A stretch of DNA of 64,000 nucleotides from Paracyclopina nana (taxonomy: Eukaryota > Arthropoda > Copepoda > Cyclopoida > Cyclopettidae): the NCBI GenBank assembly GCA_019096065.1, contig JAGUCH010000001.1:8742001-8806000 (forward strand), written 5' to 3'. Shown one piece after another: positions 7,797-17,710 of this stretch. How positions within the stretch are numbered: the first letter of the stretch is position 1; every line of letters begins with the position of its first letter. Position numbers and translations under genes: made by a program. The notes beneath the pieces were generated by a model. The model was not told where the DNA came from, searched no databases, and saw only the letters and a program-made list of their open reading frames with translations.

Positions 7797-10700
7797 TTAT
7801 GTTGACCAGTCTCCATATCTGTCAGGAGGCTTTGAATCTCTCTTAGGTCTGGATGGCTTGAGAGGTTCTTTAATGTCCATACCCGTTTTTACATTTTTTG
7901 ACTTCTTTTTCACTTGTTTGCTATCAGGTTCTAAAGCTTGAGTTGGGCTACTCTTGCTAGGTGTCTTTGCAAATGTAGGCTTAGCAGAAGGACTCAACTT
8001 TAGACCTTGAAATTGGGATAGATCTAGCCCTAGTGATGAATCAAGCAATGGGGATTTACGAGGAGTTATAGAATCAGATTCTAATTGTAATCCTTGTAAT
8101 TTGGACAGGCTAAATTCAGAATCAGCATGTTTTGGAGAAGCTGAATCTGCAGCACTTTGGAATGACTCATTTGGTGAAGATGGTGGTGATGGACTCACAG
8201 AAGGAGGTGAAGGACTTTTTAATCTGTACAATCCTTTTTCAAAAGGCTTGGTGATATAGGAATCGTCACCACCTCTTTGACCAACAGGTGTATAGAAAAT
8301 TTCCTTAGTTGGAGTTGAAGCCAACTTTGGCTTTCCAGGAGTTGTTGGAGGGATCTGAGAAGCTAGTTTTCTGTATGAAACAGGGGAATCAATGGAGTGC
8401 CTTCTCTGTCCAAATACCTGTTTTGGTGGAGGGGGTAGGACTTTTCCTCCATACTTTTCTCCACTAATGAAAGCTTGAGTTCTATCCACCATACTGGCCC
8501 CAAACTTTGAAAGTTTGTCGAACAGGGATTGTTGCTTATGAAAGGCCTTTTTCTCCTTGAATACTATTTGGGAAATTGCTTGCCGTTGTTTTGGAATAGC
8601 ACCAAGTGATGCAAGTGGATGAATTGATCTCCCTATTTTTGAAGCCAAGTCTAGCAAAGGTGTTTCAGGTTTCTTAGGTGGATCAACCTTTTGAGTTACA
8701 CCCTCAGCTTTTGGTATCAAATGGATGGAGTTGACATCATCTGAACTATTGTCTGATATAGTGGGAGCATTAGAAGATGATTCTGAATGATGTAATATCA
8801 GAGCAGGAGCTGAAGCTTTCGATTTAGGAGCTAGTCTATTTCGAAGGTTGTAAATGTTCTTTTCAAAAGGCTTATCAGCAACCAAACTAGGAGTTTTCCC
8901 ATGCTTGGAATTTAGCAATTCCTGCTTTGATCTGCCATGACCCATAAGGATTTTATAGTCATCTGGCAGGTTATTTATCAGTAAGTCCTGCTTATATCTT
9001 TTTACATCAGTCAAAGAGATCCAAAAGTTGTCCTTTTTGTTGGAGACATTTGACACAAGTGCTTTTGCTTTGCCAATTTTTTGTATAGTATAAATTGCAC
9101 GTTTGTAATTAGGAGTATGTTTAATTCTGGGATGACTTTTGATGAAAACAAGGTCCCCAGCTTTAAGCGGAGCAGAGAGGGTTAATGCACTAATTTTAAG
9201 CTTGTGCTTTGTGGTTTCTCTCTCTTCATATTCCTTAATAATTTCATTATACTTTTCCCTGTAAGCAGCCTGAGAAAGATCATCCATTTCATTAATCCAA
9301 GAGCTAAGAATGCTATGCTGAGGTCTTTTCCCAAAAAATAATGCATGAGGAGTTACCAACTCATTACTATTGTTTTCAGTTAGCCTAAGAAGTGGCCTAT
9401 TGTTCAATTGGTTTAATGATAAGTAGAGTACCTCAAATAAGTTTCTCCTTCTAAATGTTTCTTTGTTCAAGTGAAGAATTCTTTGGATGCTTTTGAAGGC
9501 CCTTTCAATTTTTGAATTTGATGTACTATGGTATGGGCTTGAGTATACAATATTACTTACTCCATAATTTGTTAAAAATTGCTTTGTAGCCTTAGCAGCA
9601 AATTCTGGGCCATTGTCAAATAAAATTGATTGAGGTGTCCCAACTAAAGAAAATAACTTCTTCAGGTTCAAAATTACCTGGTCTGATGTTTTATCTTTGA
9701 GTGGAAACATGAAAAGGTATGATGAATAACTATCTTGAACTCCCAAGCAGCAGTTATAGATTGTTGAATTCATCATCCCTTGTGGGAACACCACCAAATC
9801 CATGTAAAAGATTTCACCAGGGGAACTAGCCCTGGGAAGCCTCCCTGGTTTCACAAAGGTTTCCTTATTTACTTCATATAGAAGGCAAGCTTTACAGTTA
9901 TTGCAGATTATTTTTGCATAAGTTGTAACAGAGGCTTGGCTACAAAAATTAATTGAGAAAATTTTCCTCAGCAGATTCTGCCCACTGTGTCCAGTAGAAA
10001 GATGGATGTAACAAAGGATTTCTAAGATCGCACTTTCTGGAATAACTATTCGAAGGTTACCAGGCTCAAATGGCTTAGATTTTGACTTCCTTGCTAGCAA
10101 AAGAGCAGAATCACATACCCTATATCGTTTTAAAAGCGACTTGGAGATTTTGTCAATGCTCCTAATTTGAAAAGTATTGATGATTTTAGCACAAAAATCA
10201 TCCTTTTGTTGCAGACTAATCAAGTAAGGAATGTCAAGGCTTTTTATCGACCCTGGAGGAGATAGCTTTACCGCATTTATGGCTGGCATGACTGGTAAAG
10301 TGCTAGAAGCTGGAGTTACAAAGGGGATGGAAAAATCATCATTGTTTGTTAACTGCTCTACTCTTTTATGGAGAGTTGACGATTCATCGCTGCCATTTGG
10401 TAGATGAATGCTGCCCCAATAGTCATCTATTGCATCATCTAAACCTTTTAATCTTTTTGTTCTAATCTTAGTGCTCAATTTTGGATCATTGTTAATTGTG
10501 CTTCTCACATGATCTGCTAATTCTTGAATTGTGAACTCAGAATTGAATTTCTCAAAGTTTGCAGGTATATTGTTCATTTCCAAATATTGCTTCATTTCGT
10601 CTTTAGACAGAAACGGCAAACCACTTCTTTTCAAGCCATGATTAGCTAACCTACTTAAGCAATCTGCCATGACTATATTTTTTGAAGCCGTGTGTCTCAT

Positions 10701-13700
10701 TTGCCATATAAAGGGTAAAGAATACAGCCTATGTGACAGCCTGGTTATATCAGGATCCTCACAATCATATGAACTGCTAACCATGCATATTGCTGCACTT
10801 AGATCAGTAATAATAACTGTTTTGATGCTGTTATGAAGGAAGTATTTAAAAGCCTTTACTGACATGTATATGCCAAGTAGTTCCTTGAAAACTGATGATT
10901 TGTGAGCGATTACTATTTGGGGAAACCGTTTTGAGAAGAACCTGATGGGCATTCTCTCATGGGTGTCTGGATTTACTTGGAAGAGTACGCTTCCACATGC
11001 AAAGCAGCTACTATCTGATTCTAACATAATAGGTTTGTTGGGGTCCATAATGTAAGTAGTCTGCGCTTGATCGAGCAAGACCATAATATTATTGAATGCT
11101 TTGATTTGCACATCGTTCAGGGAAAAGTCCTTCCTATTTGTAGATTTTAGCAAGTCAACAAGTGGACCTATCCTTGCATATAACCCAGGGATATTGCTCG
11201 AGATAAAGTTGAGACATCCCAGAAGTGTCATCAATGCTTTCTTTGAATTTGGTATCTCAAATTTGCGGAAATTGACTAACCTTTTCTCAGGGATTTCGAT
11301 TTTTGTCCCATGATCTGATGGAGTAAGCTCCCAACCTAGTATTTCAGTTTTTGGCGAGAACAATTCTAATTTTGGCAAAGATACCAATGCATTTAGTTTT
11401 TGCAGCCTATCGAAAACTTGCTCAAGAATGTCTAAAGCTTCTTCCTTTGTAGGAGCACTCCAACAAATATCATCAAGAAATACTGAGACATTTAGCCCAG
11501 CACATGCTTTAGATATTCGGCTTGAAAATTCGCCAACTGCAATGCTACTTCCATCTGGAACACTATGAAAGGCAAATACTTGAAATGGGAAAAGGTTGCT
11601 GTTACTTGGAGCAAACGCAAAGTAATGCTGGGCTGCAAGAGTTATAGGTAATGTCCTATAGGCAGACTTGAGGTCCAGCTTTATCAAGTATTTCCCATGG
11701 GCCAATTTAGAAAGTGACTCATCAACATTAGTAATGAATGAGTCAAGATGTGATTTCTTTATGTACCTATTACAATGCCTATAATCAATCACTATTCTAA
11801 ATAAATTTCCAGATCCTTGCTCTTTGGGATCTGATATCCTGTTTTTAAACCCAGGATCTGTCTTAGCATTGCTATTGTGGTTTACAATAAAGGCTCGAGA
11901 TATGTTAGTCAGATAAGGGGATGCATGGACATCGATTGGCACAATCAGGTCATTATCAAGCAATGATATTATCTTTTCATCTAGTATTCTATTTGAAAGA
12001 GCACTTGAAGAGAATGCTGGAGCATAGTAAGGTTCTTTCATTGTATGGAAAACATCCATAGGCTCTGTGTTCAAATATCTCCAAGCATTTGGCTGAGCAG
12101 TTAATAAATCATTATACTTATCAAAAAGTTTGCATATCCTTTCCCTATGGTCAACTGGCAGATTCTCTTCAGGGTAATTATCACGCCAGGGCGTGAACTT
12201 GTACCTAGAAGTTATCAGCGCCTCAGTGTCAATTTGGGTTGGAAATTCAATAAGATCCTTTTGAACACTTTTCAGGGAAAGCTTTTCCCAATCATCCTGC
12301 TCAATGCTATTGTTATTTGCTACCAAAGAGGTTGACATGAAAAACATGTTTGTTAATACACTAGCGCCTTGTTGCAATGTAACTGATCTCTTTGGCATGT
12401 TATGCCTAAGAAGATTTATTTTCAGACCAGTTTCCTTTTTCTCTTTAGACATATCGCCATCAAAGATAACATAATCTTTCGCTACTTTACAAAGCTCTCC
12501 GTGTTGAATCTTGCGACATGCTGTGCAGTTGCAAGTAGGTATGTAAAATGCAAGATTCTTTAGTTGGGGCTTTAAAGTCTTAATTTCTAATCCAGGCCTT
12601 TGTGTCCAACCATGAAAGTTGACAACTGTTCTAGCAGCATCCTGAGCATGCTTTCCTTTGAAATCGGATGTATCAATTGATAGAACCAATTGCTGGTGTG
12701 GTCTATGAATAGCCAACTGATACAAAACCTTGTGGATTAAAGAACGAAGAGTCACATTGTATCTGTGATAAAGTCGGCCCATGTGTACAATGACCATTAG
12801 TTTGCCTTGATTCTGAAAAATCATGGCTGAGCTGTCGTCCATCATATAGTACCTAGGTGCTTTCCCTTTAACACTTCTCATGGTAAAATCTGGTAACTGA
12901 GTCCCCCCTGTGGAGACATGAATTTTAGTAGTATCAGTTTCCATGATGAGTTCAGTTAGATCATCTGTAGCAATTGAAGCACACTTTGTGCAGTCTCCAG
13001 TTTTGAAGTAAATTATGTCCACATTTTCCCATATTTGGAAAACAAGGGCAATAATCTTTATCATGCTCAAATCGAGGACCTCATTGTGGGGTATGACAAA
13101 AGATATCTTTTTCCGTACAGCTCCCTGTGGAAGTTTACCAAGGTATGTTTTCAAATAGTCCTCGGAAATCTTGAACAAGTTTGCCTTACTTTCATAAAAG
13201 AAAAGGTCATTGTTTATCAATACGACAGGAGATTTTTCTGGAGACCAGTCCTCGAAATTTTTAGCTCCTGATTCAGCAAAGTGGGTGGTGCCATATGAAT
13301 CGCAGAAAAAAGCCTTTGTGATTGAAGCATGCTCCTTTCTAACATGGCACATGCATGTGAGGTGAGAAAATGGAACTTGATGTATGGCTTTCATGCTATC
13401 AAGATTAGGAGCTAAGGTATGTTTTTCTGCAAACTTGTCAAAGTCGCCTACAAATTGGACCTCTGCTGGCTCTGAATTTTCTGGCAAGCAGATTGGTTCT
13501 CGAGATTTGTTGTGAAGATTGACCAGTACATTATTATTTCTACTGACCACTGTAACCGTGCTCATAACCAGGTCCTCCCCATAAGAAGAAGGCAAGATTA
13601 GGCAATCTAATCCTTTTAAATTATGTGGGACTGATGGAAGGCCGCTAATCTTCATAGGGACAGTTCTGCTTTCAGATGGGAGCAACATTAAATTTTGCTC

Positions 13701-15194
13701 CAATCTAGCTGGCAAAACTTCATTTTTTGAAAGGTAGGCCTTGACTTGACATGTAGTCCCTTGGGATCGGAACCCAATGAAGACTTCATTTGGTGACTGG
13801 TCCAATACCATTCTTTTGGAAAGCAGCACGTTCTGGCCCAGGATCATAGGTACATTTTGCTTAGTCTCAGTAACTAGCATTGGGACATTACAAATTGGTA
13901 CCTTATTTCCAAGTTGCAAATCAAGCAACACAACCTTCATAGGTGGAGTTGGACTGTCAGAGCCAAATACATTGCATCTAAAAGTCTTATCAAGAGTTGG
14001 AAGCCTATGACCTAATCTTCTTTCAATGTCATCCACCAGTGATTTTTCAATGCTTGAAGAGTTAGCCCCTAAATCAATGAGGCCACAAGTCATTAAATCA
14101 CTGGGAAGTCTCACATCTATAGTGATTCTGTCAGCTGTCAAAGGGATTGGGAGTTCATTAGGTGCTGTCACTTTCCCTGAAGAGACTTTTAGTGATCGTC
14201 GCTTTCCTCTGATCTCAGTCGTTACTGTCCGATCAGGAATCTTCAAATTGCTGTATTTGAGTTTTACAGCATTTTTGTCCAACATATCTACCTTATTTAT
14301 GGTAGGTAGATGGTGGATGAACCTCTTCAGCAATAGATTTTTCCCATCAATAGTAAGCCTCTTCCTTTTAGGCTTTCTCTTGATTTTTATTTTCCAAACA
14401 CGAAATCCTGCAATTGTCATCAAGACAAGTGCCAAGTACTTCCAAGGATCCTGTCCATATCCAATGGACAGAGCCCCTATCAAGACAAAAATAATGGAAA
14501 GTAGAAATCCCCTTTCGGTAAACAAATTACACGCAAATTTCTCAATTTCCCTACTGAACAATGCTCCCATTGTTACAAAATTGGAGCTTTCTTTCCAACT
14601 GTTATCAGAGCTGCTAGCATCAGTCTCATACTGATCATGGGTGACATTATGTCTGCACAAGATGTCTTCAACACCTTTCCTAAGACCATCAGGGTCCACA
14701 TACTCATTTGCTGCTGGCAAAGTAGTATTCATCTCATTACCCTTGGGACCGCCAAGAGAAAAATTTGCTGCTGGCAAATTTCGGGCCTCCTTAGATCCAT
14801 CTGGACTTCTAAGACAGGCTTCTAATTGGAGCTGATCTATAGCAAGATCCTTATTCACATTTTGCTCAGGTCTCATGGGACCTCTAGGCAAATTATCTTC
14901 AATCGACTGACTTTCTTCATAGTCAGATTCAGTCTGGCTTTCAGCCTCAAGAAATTCTTTATACAAATCATGCAAGCTACTGGATGTATCGAATACAGGG
15001 TCACACAGGGATTCACTGTCATCCTCAACTAGGGTTAGAACTTTTATGTCAATGGAAGAGACATCATTAAATTCTTCTACTCCTGTTACACGAGGATCAG
15101 AGCTTCTATTTAATACCTTTTGAGGCAGGTATCCTACCTGAGCAGAATCTGGGCACAGATTCAGCAAGTCCTTACCCTGGTGACCACTATACCG
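7797..15194 (-). CDS. pol: Pol polyprotein (about 2,465 aa): membrane segment, protease, reverse transcriptase, RNase H, integrase and long C-terminal tail
   Basis: In frame with gag and open directly after its TGA. Residues below count from the TTG codon at 15167. An acidic linker with two LPAAN motifs (about 131 and 150) is followed by two hydrophobic segments (about 221-255) and a basic stretch. The retropepsin core is LIDLGANSS (Asp365; Leu where Thr/Ser is usual), with flap-side ILGQN near 442. An unexplained region spans about 460-1000 and includes a CNCTAC cluster near 880. RT begins FRIVIDYRHCNRY (1123), with LDLKSAYR (1164) and active site FLDD (1230). RNase H acidic residues are near 1384, 1429, 1455 and 1502. 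Integrase has HLSTGH and CNNC zinc ligands (1722-1758), then the catalytic triad YMD (1790), DNGPEF (1851) and IE (1888). A Ser/Pro-rich tail of about 500 residues follows. No frameshift is seen in over 7 kb, so it appears functional. Confidence 0.93.
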   Translation of the reverse strand, partial: RYSGHQGKDLLNLCPDSAQVGYLPQKVLNRSSDPRVTGVEEFNDVSSIDIKVLTLVEDDSESLCDPVFDTSSSLHDLYKEFLEAESQTESDYEESQSIEDNLPRGPMRPEQNVNKDLAIDQLQLEACLRSPDGSKEARNLPAANFSLGGPKGNEMNTTLPAANEYVDPDGLRKGVEDILCRHNVTHDQYETDASSSDNSWKESSNFVTMGALFSREIEKFACNLFTERGFLLSIIFVLIGALSIGYGQDPWKYLALVLMTIAGFRVWKIKIKRKPKRKRLTIDGKNLLLKRFIHHLPTINKVDMLDKNAVKLKYSNLKIPDRTVTTEIRGKRRSLKVSSGKVTAPNELPIPLTADRITIDVRLPSDLMTCGLIDLGANSSSIEKSLVDDIERRLGHRLPTLDKTFRCNVFGSDSPTPPMKVVLLDLQLGNKVPICNVPMLVTETKQNVPMILGQNVLLSKRMVLDQSPNEVFIGFRSQGTTCQVKAYLSKNEVLPARLEQNLMLLPSESRTVPMKISGLPSVPHNLKGLDCLILPSSYGEDLVMSTVTVVSRNNNVLVNLHNKSREPICLPENSEPAEVQFVGDFDKFAEKHTLAPNLDSMKAIHQVPFSHLTCMCHVRKEHASITKAFFCDSYGTTHFAESGAKNFEDWSPEKSPVVLINNDLFFYESKANLFKISEDYLKTYLGKLPQGAVRKKISFVIPHNEVLDLSMIKIIALVFQIWENVDIIYFKTGDCTKCASIATDDLTELIMETDTTKIHVSTGGTQLPDFTMRSVKGKAPRYYMMDDSSAMIFQNQGKLMVIVHMGRLYHRYNVTLRSLIHKVLYQLAIHRPHQQLVLSIDTSDFKGKHAQDAARTVVNFHGWTQRPGLEIKTLKPQLKNLAFYIPTCNCTACRKIQHGELCKVAKDYVIFDGDMSKEKKETGLKINLLRHNMPKRSVTLQQGASVLTNMFFMSTSLVANNNSIEQDDWEKLSLKSVQKDLIEFPTQIDTEALITSRYKFTPWRDNYPEENLPVDHRERICKLFDKYNDLLTAQPNAWRYLNTEPMDVFHTMKEPYYAPAFSSSALSNRILDEKIISLLDNDLIVPIDVHASPYLTNISRAFIVNHNSNAKTDPGFKNRISDPKEQGSGNLFRIVIDYRHCNRYIKKSHLDSFITNVDESLSKLAHGKYLIKLDLKSAYRTLPITLAAQHYFAFAPSNSNLFPFQVFAFHSVPDGSSIAVGEFSSRISKACAGLNVSVFLDDICWSAPTKEEALDILEQVFDRLQKLNALVSLPKLELFSPKTEILGWELTPSDHGTKIEIPEKRLVNFRKFEIPNSKKALMTLLGCLNFISSNIPGLYARIGPLVDLLKSTNRKDFSLNDVQIKAFNNIMVLLDQAQTTYIMDPNKPIMLESDSSCFACGSVLFQVNPDTHERMPIRFFSKRFPQIVIAHKSSVFKELLGIYMSVKAFKYFLHNSIKTVIITDLSAAICMVSSSYDCEDPDITRLSHRLYSLPFIWQMRHTASKNIVMADCLSRLANHGLKRSGLPFLSKDEMKQYLEMNNIPANFEKFNSEFTIQELADHVRSTINNDPKLSTKIRTKRLKGLDDAIDDYWGSIHLPNGSDESSTLHKRVEQLTNNDDFSIPFVTPASSTLPVMPAINAVKLSPPGSIKSLDIPYLISLQQKDDFCAKIINTFQIRSIDKISKSLLKRYRVCDSALLLARKSKSKPFEPGNLRIVIPESAILEILCYIHLSTGHSGQNLLRKIFSINFCSQASVTTYAKIICNNCKACLLYEVNKETFVKPGRLPRASSPGEIFYMDLVVFPQGMMNSTIYNCCLGVQDSYSSYLFMFPLKDKTSDQVILNLKKLFSLVGTPQSILFDNGPEFAAKATKQFLTNYGVSNIVYSSPYHSTSNSKIERAFKSIQRILHLNKETFRRRNLFEVLYLSLNQLNNRPLLRLTENNSNELVTPHALFFGKRPQHSILSSWINEMDDLSQAAYREKYNEIIKEYEERETTKHKLKISALTLSAPLKAGDLVFIKSHPRIKHTPNYKRAIYTIQKIGKAKALVSNVSNKKDNFWISLTDVKRYKQDLLINNLPDDYKILMGHGRSKQELLNSKHGKTPSLVADKPFEKNIYNLRNRLAPKSKASAPALILHHSESSSNAPTISDNSSDDVNSIHLIPKAEGVTQKVDPPKKPETPLLDLASKIGRSIHPLASLGAIPKQRQAISQIVFKEKKAFHKQQSLFDKLSKFGASMVDRTQAFISGEKYGGKVLPPPPKQVFGQRRHSIDSPVSYRKLASQIPPTTPGKPKLASTPTKEIFYTPVGQRGGDDSYITKPFEKGLYRLKSPSPPSVSPSPPSSPNESFQSAADSASPKHADSEFSLSKLQGLQLESDSITPRKSPLLDSSLGLDLSQFQGLKLSPSAKPTFAKTPSKSSPTQALEPDSKQVKKKSKNVKTGMDIKEPLKPSRPKRDSKPPDRYGDWST

Positions 15195-15197
15195 TCA
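15145..15197 (-). promoter_or_regulatory. Probable gag-pol readthrough signal: TGA-CGG plus downstream hairpin
   Basis: Gag stop TGA (15197-15195) is followed by CGG, a context known from several viruses to allow ribosomal readthrough. The frame then stays open for 2,465 codons. A perfect 7-bp stem with a 4-nt loop (GAATCTG/CAGATTC, 15162-15145) begins about 32 nt downstream. Gag and pol are in the same frame, which argues against frameshifting. Confidence 0.65.
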
Positions 15198-16763
15198 ATC
15201 TTGAACATTTGATCCCTTGGGATCCTGCTCAATTGCCATCATATTTGTAGGCCTTACATTTTGGCATACCTCCTGATGGTATCCATTACATTTTGAGCAT
15301 GCATTTGCAGCCATGTTCTTATTAGAGTAGACATTGCACTCTCTAATTACATGATTTGGAGAAGTGCATAGAAAGCATCGACCTCTTAGCTCCTTTACGT
15401 AGTGAAATTTAGGAGCATTCCCCTGGGAAGGCTGCCTATTTTGGCCCATTGAGCGAGCTTGATAGGCATGAATATCCACAGATTCCTCTGATATTTCAGA
15501 GATTTCTGCAGACATTATCATGGGCTTTTGGAGAACAACTGGTGGACAATTCCCAAGGGCCTTTGATGCAATTGCAACCAACATTGGAAAGCTTTGAACT
15601 CCACTTGCACCTGAGCTCTTTGCGGAGGATACAGCTTTCTCATAATTTTGCTGGATTGAAGCGAAGAAAGCAGGCCAAAAAGTCTTGATCAAAGTAAAAA
15701 CATGAGTCCTAGCCTCAATTTGCACCATGATTGATTTCTCACTTGATTCCATATGGGAGCATTTCTCCCTGACCAAGTTGTACAATTTGAGACATACAGA
15801 GCCAAAGTTTTTAGGAGGAGTAGAAAGCAGTTCCCTAATCTCCTTTTCACAAATGGACGAATCATTGGAGCTTTTGTTTATGATCTGGAGGCTGTGCCAA
15901 TATGAAGAAAATGGCAAGTTATCAGCCTCAGAAGAGATGGTGAAGGCCAAATAATCATTAGCCATTACGTGGCTGGCTAGATTATAGGCAGCAGTCGTAT
16001 CATAACGCAAGTGAATGGCTGATCTCAGCACCTTGAGGTAATGTGAAAGTTTCCTGTGAGCCTTTCCACTTCCAAATGCAATGTTATTGCAGTTTACAAA
16101 GACAGCTTTCAAGACATTTACCTCAATAGTGTTACTCTTGCCAAGAATTGGACAAGGTATGTATTCACTATTATTGGTATCCTCGAAGATGGTGGATTTT
16201 GAGGACTCCAAGTTTGCTTTCTTTACCATTTGGACATTATGATCAATGATCGCGCTTGATACATTGATCGAATCCAATTCCTCCTCTATGATTTCAATCT
16301 TTGCTTTCACTAAAGGCGTATTCTCCATCTGATCAAACTTTCTCAACAACTTTGCCAACAGTTGCTGCTTAGTCATCAACTTTGCAAGGTTAGATGAAAA
16401 TTTGTGTGATCCAAATTCCTTGCCTAGCATTTCAGAAATGGATGCATTAGGTCCATCTAAAACTAGCTTGAAATAGGATATCTTAGCCACATTCTCATCT
16501 TCCCTTGCTTTGTATTCAAGAAGTTCAGGCTTCTTTCTTGAATTCATAACAGAAAGAGAGCTTGCTATGGCCACTGCCAATGATCTCTCAGTCTCACCTA
16601 ATCCTAAATCCTGAGTAATAGTATTAATCCTATCTACCATATTCCTCTCTTCAGAAACAGGAGCCAATTCAAGATTATCCTGTTCCTCGATTCCAATGAA
16701 GAAATTAGCAGAGGTGGCATTCAGCCCACCTTCTGCTACAAATCTACTTTGATTTGGTTCCAT
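15195..16763 (-). CDS. gag: Gag (522 aa) with two zinc knuckles
   Basis: Capsid/nucleocapsid precursor of the retroelement. The ATG at 16763-16761 (MEPNQSRF) is the first ATG of the frame; a GTG five codons upstream also keeps the frame open. The middle of the protein is helical and Lys/Glu/Leu-rich without a motif I can name. Near the C-terminus is a C-x2-C-x4-H-x4-C knuckle (CFLCTSPNHVIREC, about residues 463-476) and a second, shorter CSKCNGYHQEVC (about 489-500). The frame ends with TGA at 15197-15195, immediately followed by CGG, and the same frame stays open into pol. A Gag-Pol fusion by stop readthrough is therefore likely. Confidence 0.85.
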   Translation of the reverse strand: MEPNQSRFVAEGGLNATSANFFIGIEEQDNLELAPVSEERNMVDRINTITQDLGLGETERSLAVAIASSLSVMNSRKKPELLEYKAREDENVAKISYFKLVLDGPNASISEMLGKEFGSHKFSSNLAKLMTKQQLLAKLLRKFDQMENTPLVKAKIEIIEEELDSINVSSAIIDHNVQMVKKANLESSKSTIFEDTNNSEYIPCPILGKSNTIEVNVLKAVFVNCNNIAFGSGKAHRKLSHYLKVLRSAIHLRYDTTAAYNLASHVMANDYLAFTISSEADNLPFSSYWHSLQIINKSSNDSSICEKEIRELLSTPPKNFGSVCLKLYNLVREKCSHMESSEKSIMVQIEARTHVFTLIKTFWPAFFASIQQNYEKAVSSAKSSGASGVQSFPMLVAIASKALGNCPPVVLQKPMIMSAEISEISEESVDIHAYQARSMGQNRQPSQGNAPKFHYVKELRGRCFLCTSPNHVIRECNVYSNKNMAANACSKCNGYHQEVCQNVRPTNMMAIEQDPKGSNVQD

Positions 16764-17439
16764 AATGGACTTCCTCACAACAAATGTGCTATGGTTCTAC
16801 CCAAAAAGGAATCCTTACAGCTGGAATTTGCTAATCACAGTACAATGGGAACCAAATCAAGGAATTTTGCACAAAGTAACGCTATATAGACTTCAAGGTC
16901 ATAAGCAACAGTTATACCTTCTCTATATATACACAACCACAACACTAGCTTTTCAAGGACAAACCTGAACAAGTAGTATGCAACATAAATTGGACAACTC
17001 AGAAATGCTGATCCAACAAAATATCTCCCCTTAAGAAGTCAAAAAATCTAAAAAGGGAATAAACTGTGTCTTACTTTGAATTGATGGTATATGGGTGATA
17101 GGAAAAATGGGCAGGATGGCAGATGCAAATGCAACTTGGGCAATTTAATCAGGCAGACTAAATTGAGAGGGCAGCAGCAGAAATTGGTGTCAAATCTGTA
17201 ATCAGAATATTATTAATCAGATGCATGGTACTATTGACTTCCCTTTTCATTGAATATACTCAAAACAAATCTGAGCAATTCTAGCCTCTGATTCTAGTCA
17301 GATAAATGGTACTATTGTCTTCCCATTAAATTGGATGTGCTCAGAACAAATCTGTGCAATAATCCATGTATCTGAAATATTCAAAATTATTCTAATTTCT
17401 GAACATGACTTATCCTTATCCTAAAAAGATTTTAGATAG
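16764..17439 (-). other. Untranslated leader of the retroelement
   Basis: About 680 nt between the PBS and the gag ATG. No long ORF; it would hold packaging and splice-donor signals. A GTGAGG donor-like string lies just before the gag ATG, but no use can be shown. Confidence 0.5.
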
Positions 17440-17457
17440 GCCCCACGTTGGGCGCCA
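17440..17457 (-). other. Primer-binding site for tRNA-Lys(1,2)
   Basis: The minus strand reads TGGCGCCCAACGTGGGGC, starting 2 nt after the end of the 5' LTR. All 18 bases match the tRNA-Lys(1,2) 3' end complement used as primer site by several retroviruses (established knowledge). Confidence 0.93.
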
Positions 17458-17631
17458 ATTGTGGAGTTACATGGCCAGCAAGCTTTAACATAACTATACT
17501 GTAAAATGCCATGCATTTCAACTCAGTAAATGTCCTGAAGCCTAACTAAAATCAACCTACCAATGTAGGCAAATGGGAATAAATGTTAAGTCATGTTTTT
17601 AGGGGGAATAGAGCAAATACTCTATTAGTAT

Positions 17632-17637
17632 TTTATT
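17632..17637 (-). terminator. LTR polyadenylation signal AATAAA
   Basis: AATAAA on the minus strand in the 5' LTR. The functional copy in the 3' LTR is at 659-664. Confidence 0.45.
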
Positions 17638-17702
17638 GAGGGATATTACCTGTATAGTACAGAGGTAGTTGGGTGAATGTACATGTTAGATTTGAACTGG
17701 GC

Positions 17703-17710
17703 CTTATATA
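17703..17710 (-). promoter_or_regulatory. Putative LTR TATA box (TATATAAG)
   Basis: TATATAAG on the minus strand lies about 175 bp into the 5' LTR and about 70 nt upstream of an AATAAA. This spacing is expected for a U3 promoter and R-region polyadenylation signal. Confidence 0.5.

Noticed and set aside
14026-14634. 202-aa plus-strand frame opposite the N-terminal part of pol
   Set aside because: Antisense of the Pol membrane/protease region. The hydrophobic run is the mirror of the sense membrane segment.
9000-15000. Assignment of the element to BEL/Pao because of twin Gag zinc knuckles
   Set aside because: The RT (FRIVIDYRHCN, FLDD), RNase H and integrase (DNGPEF) motifs fit Ty3/gypsy better. 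Left open for a tree.
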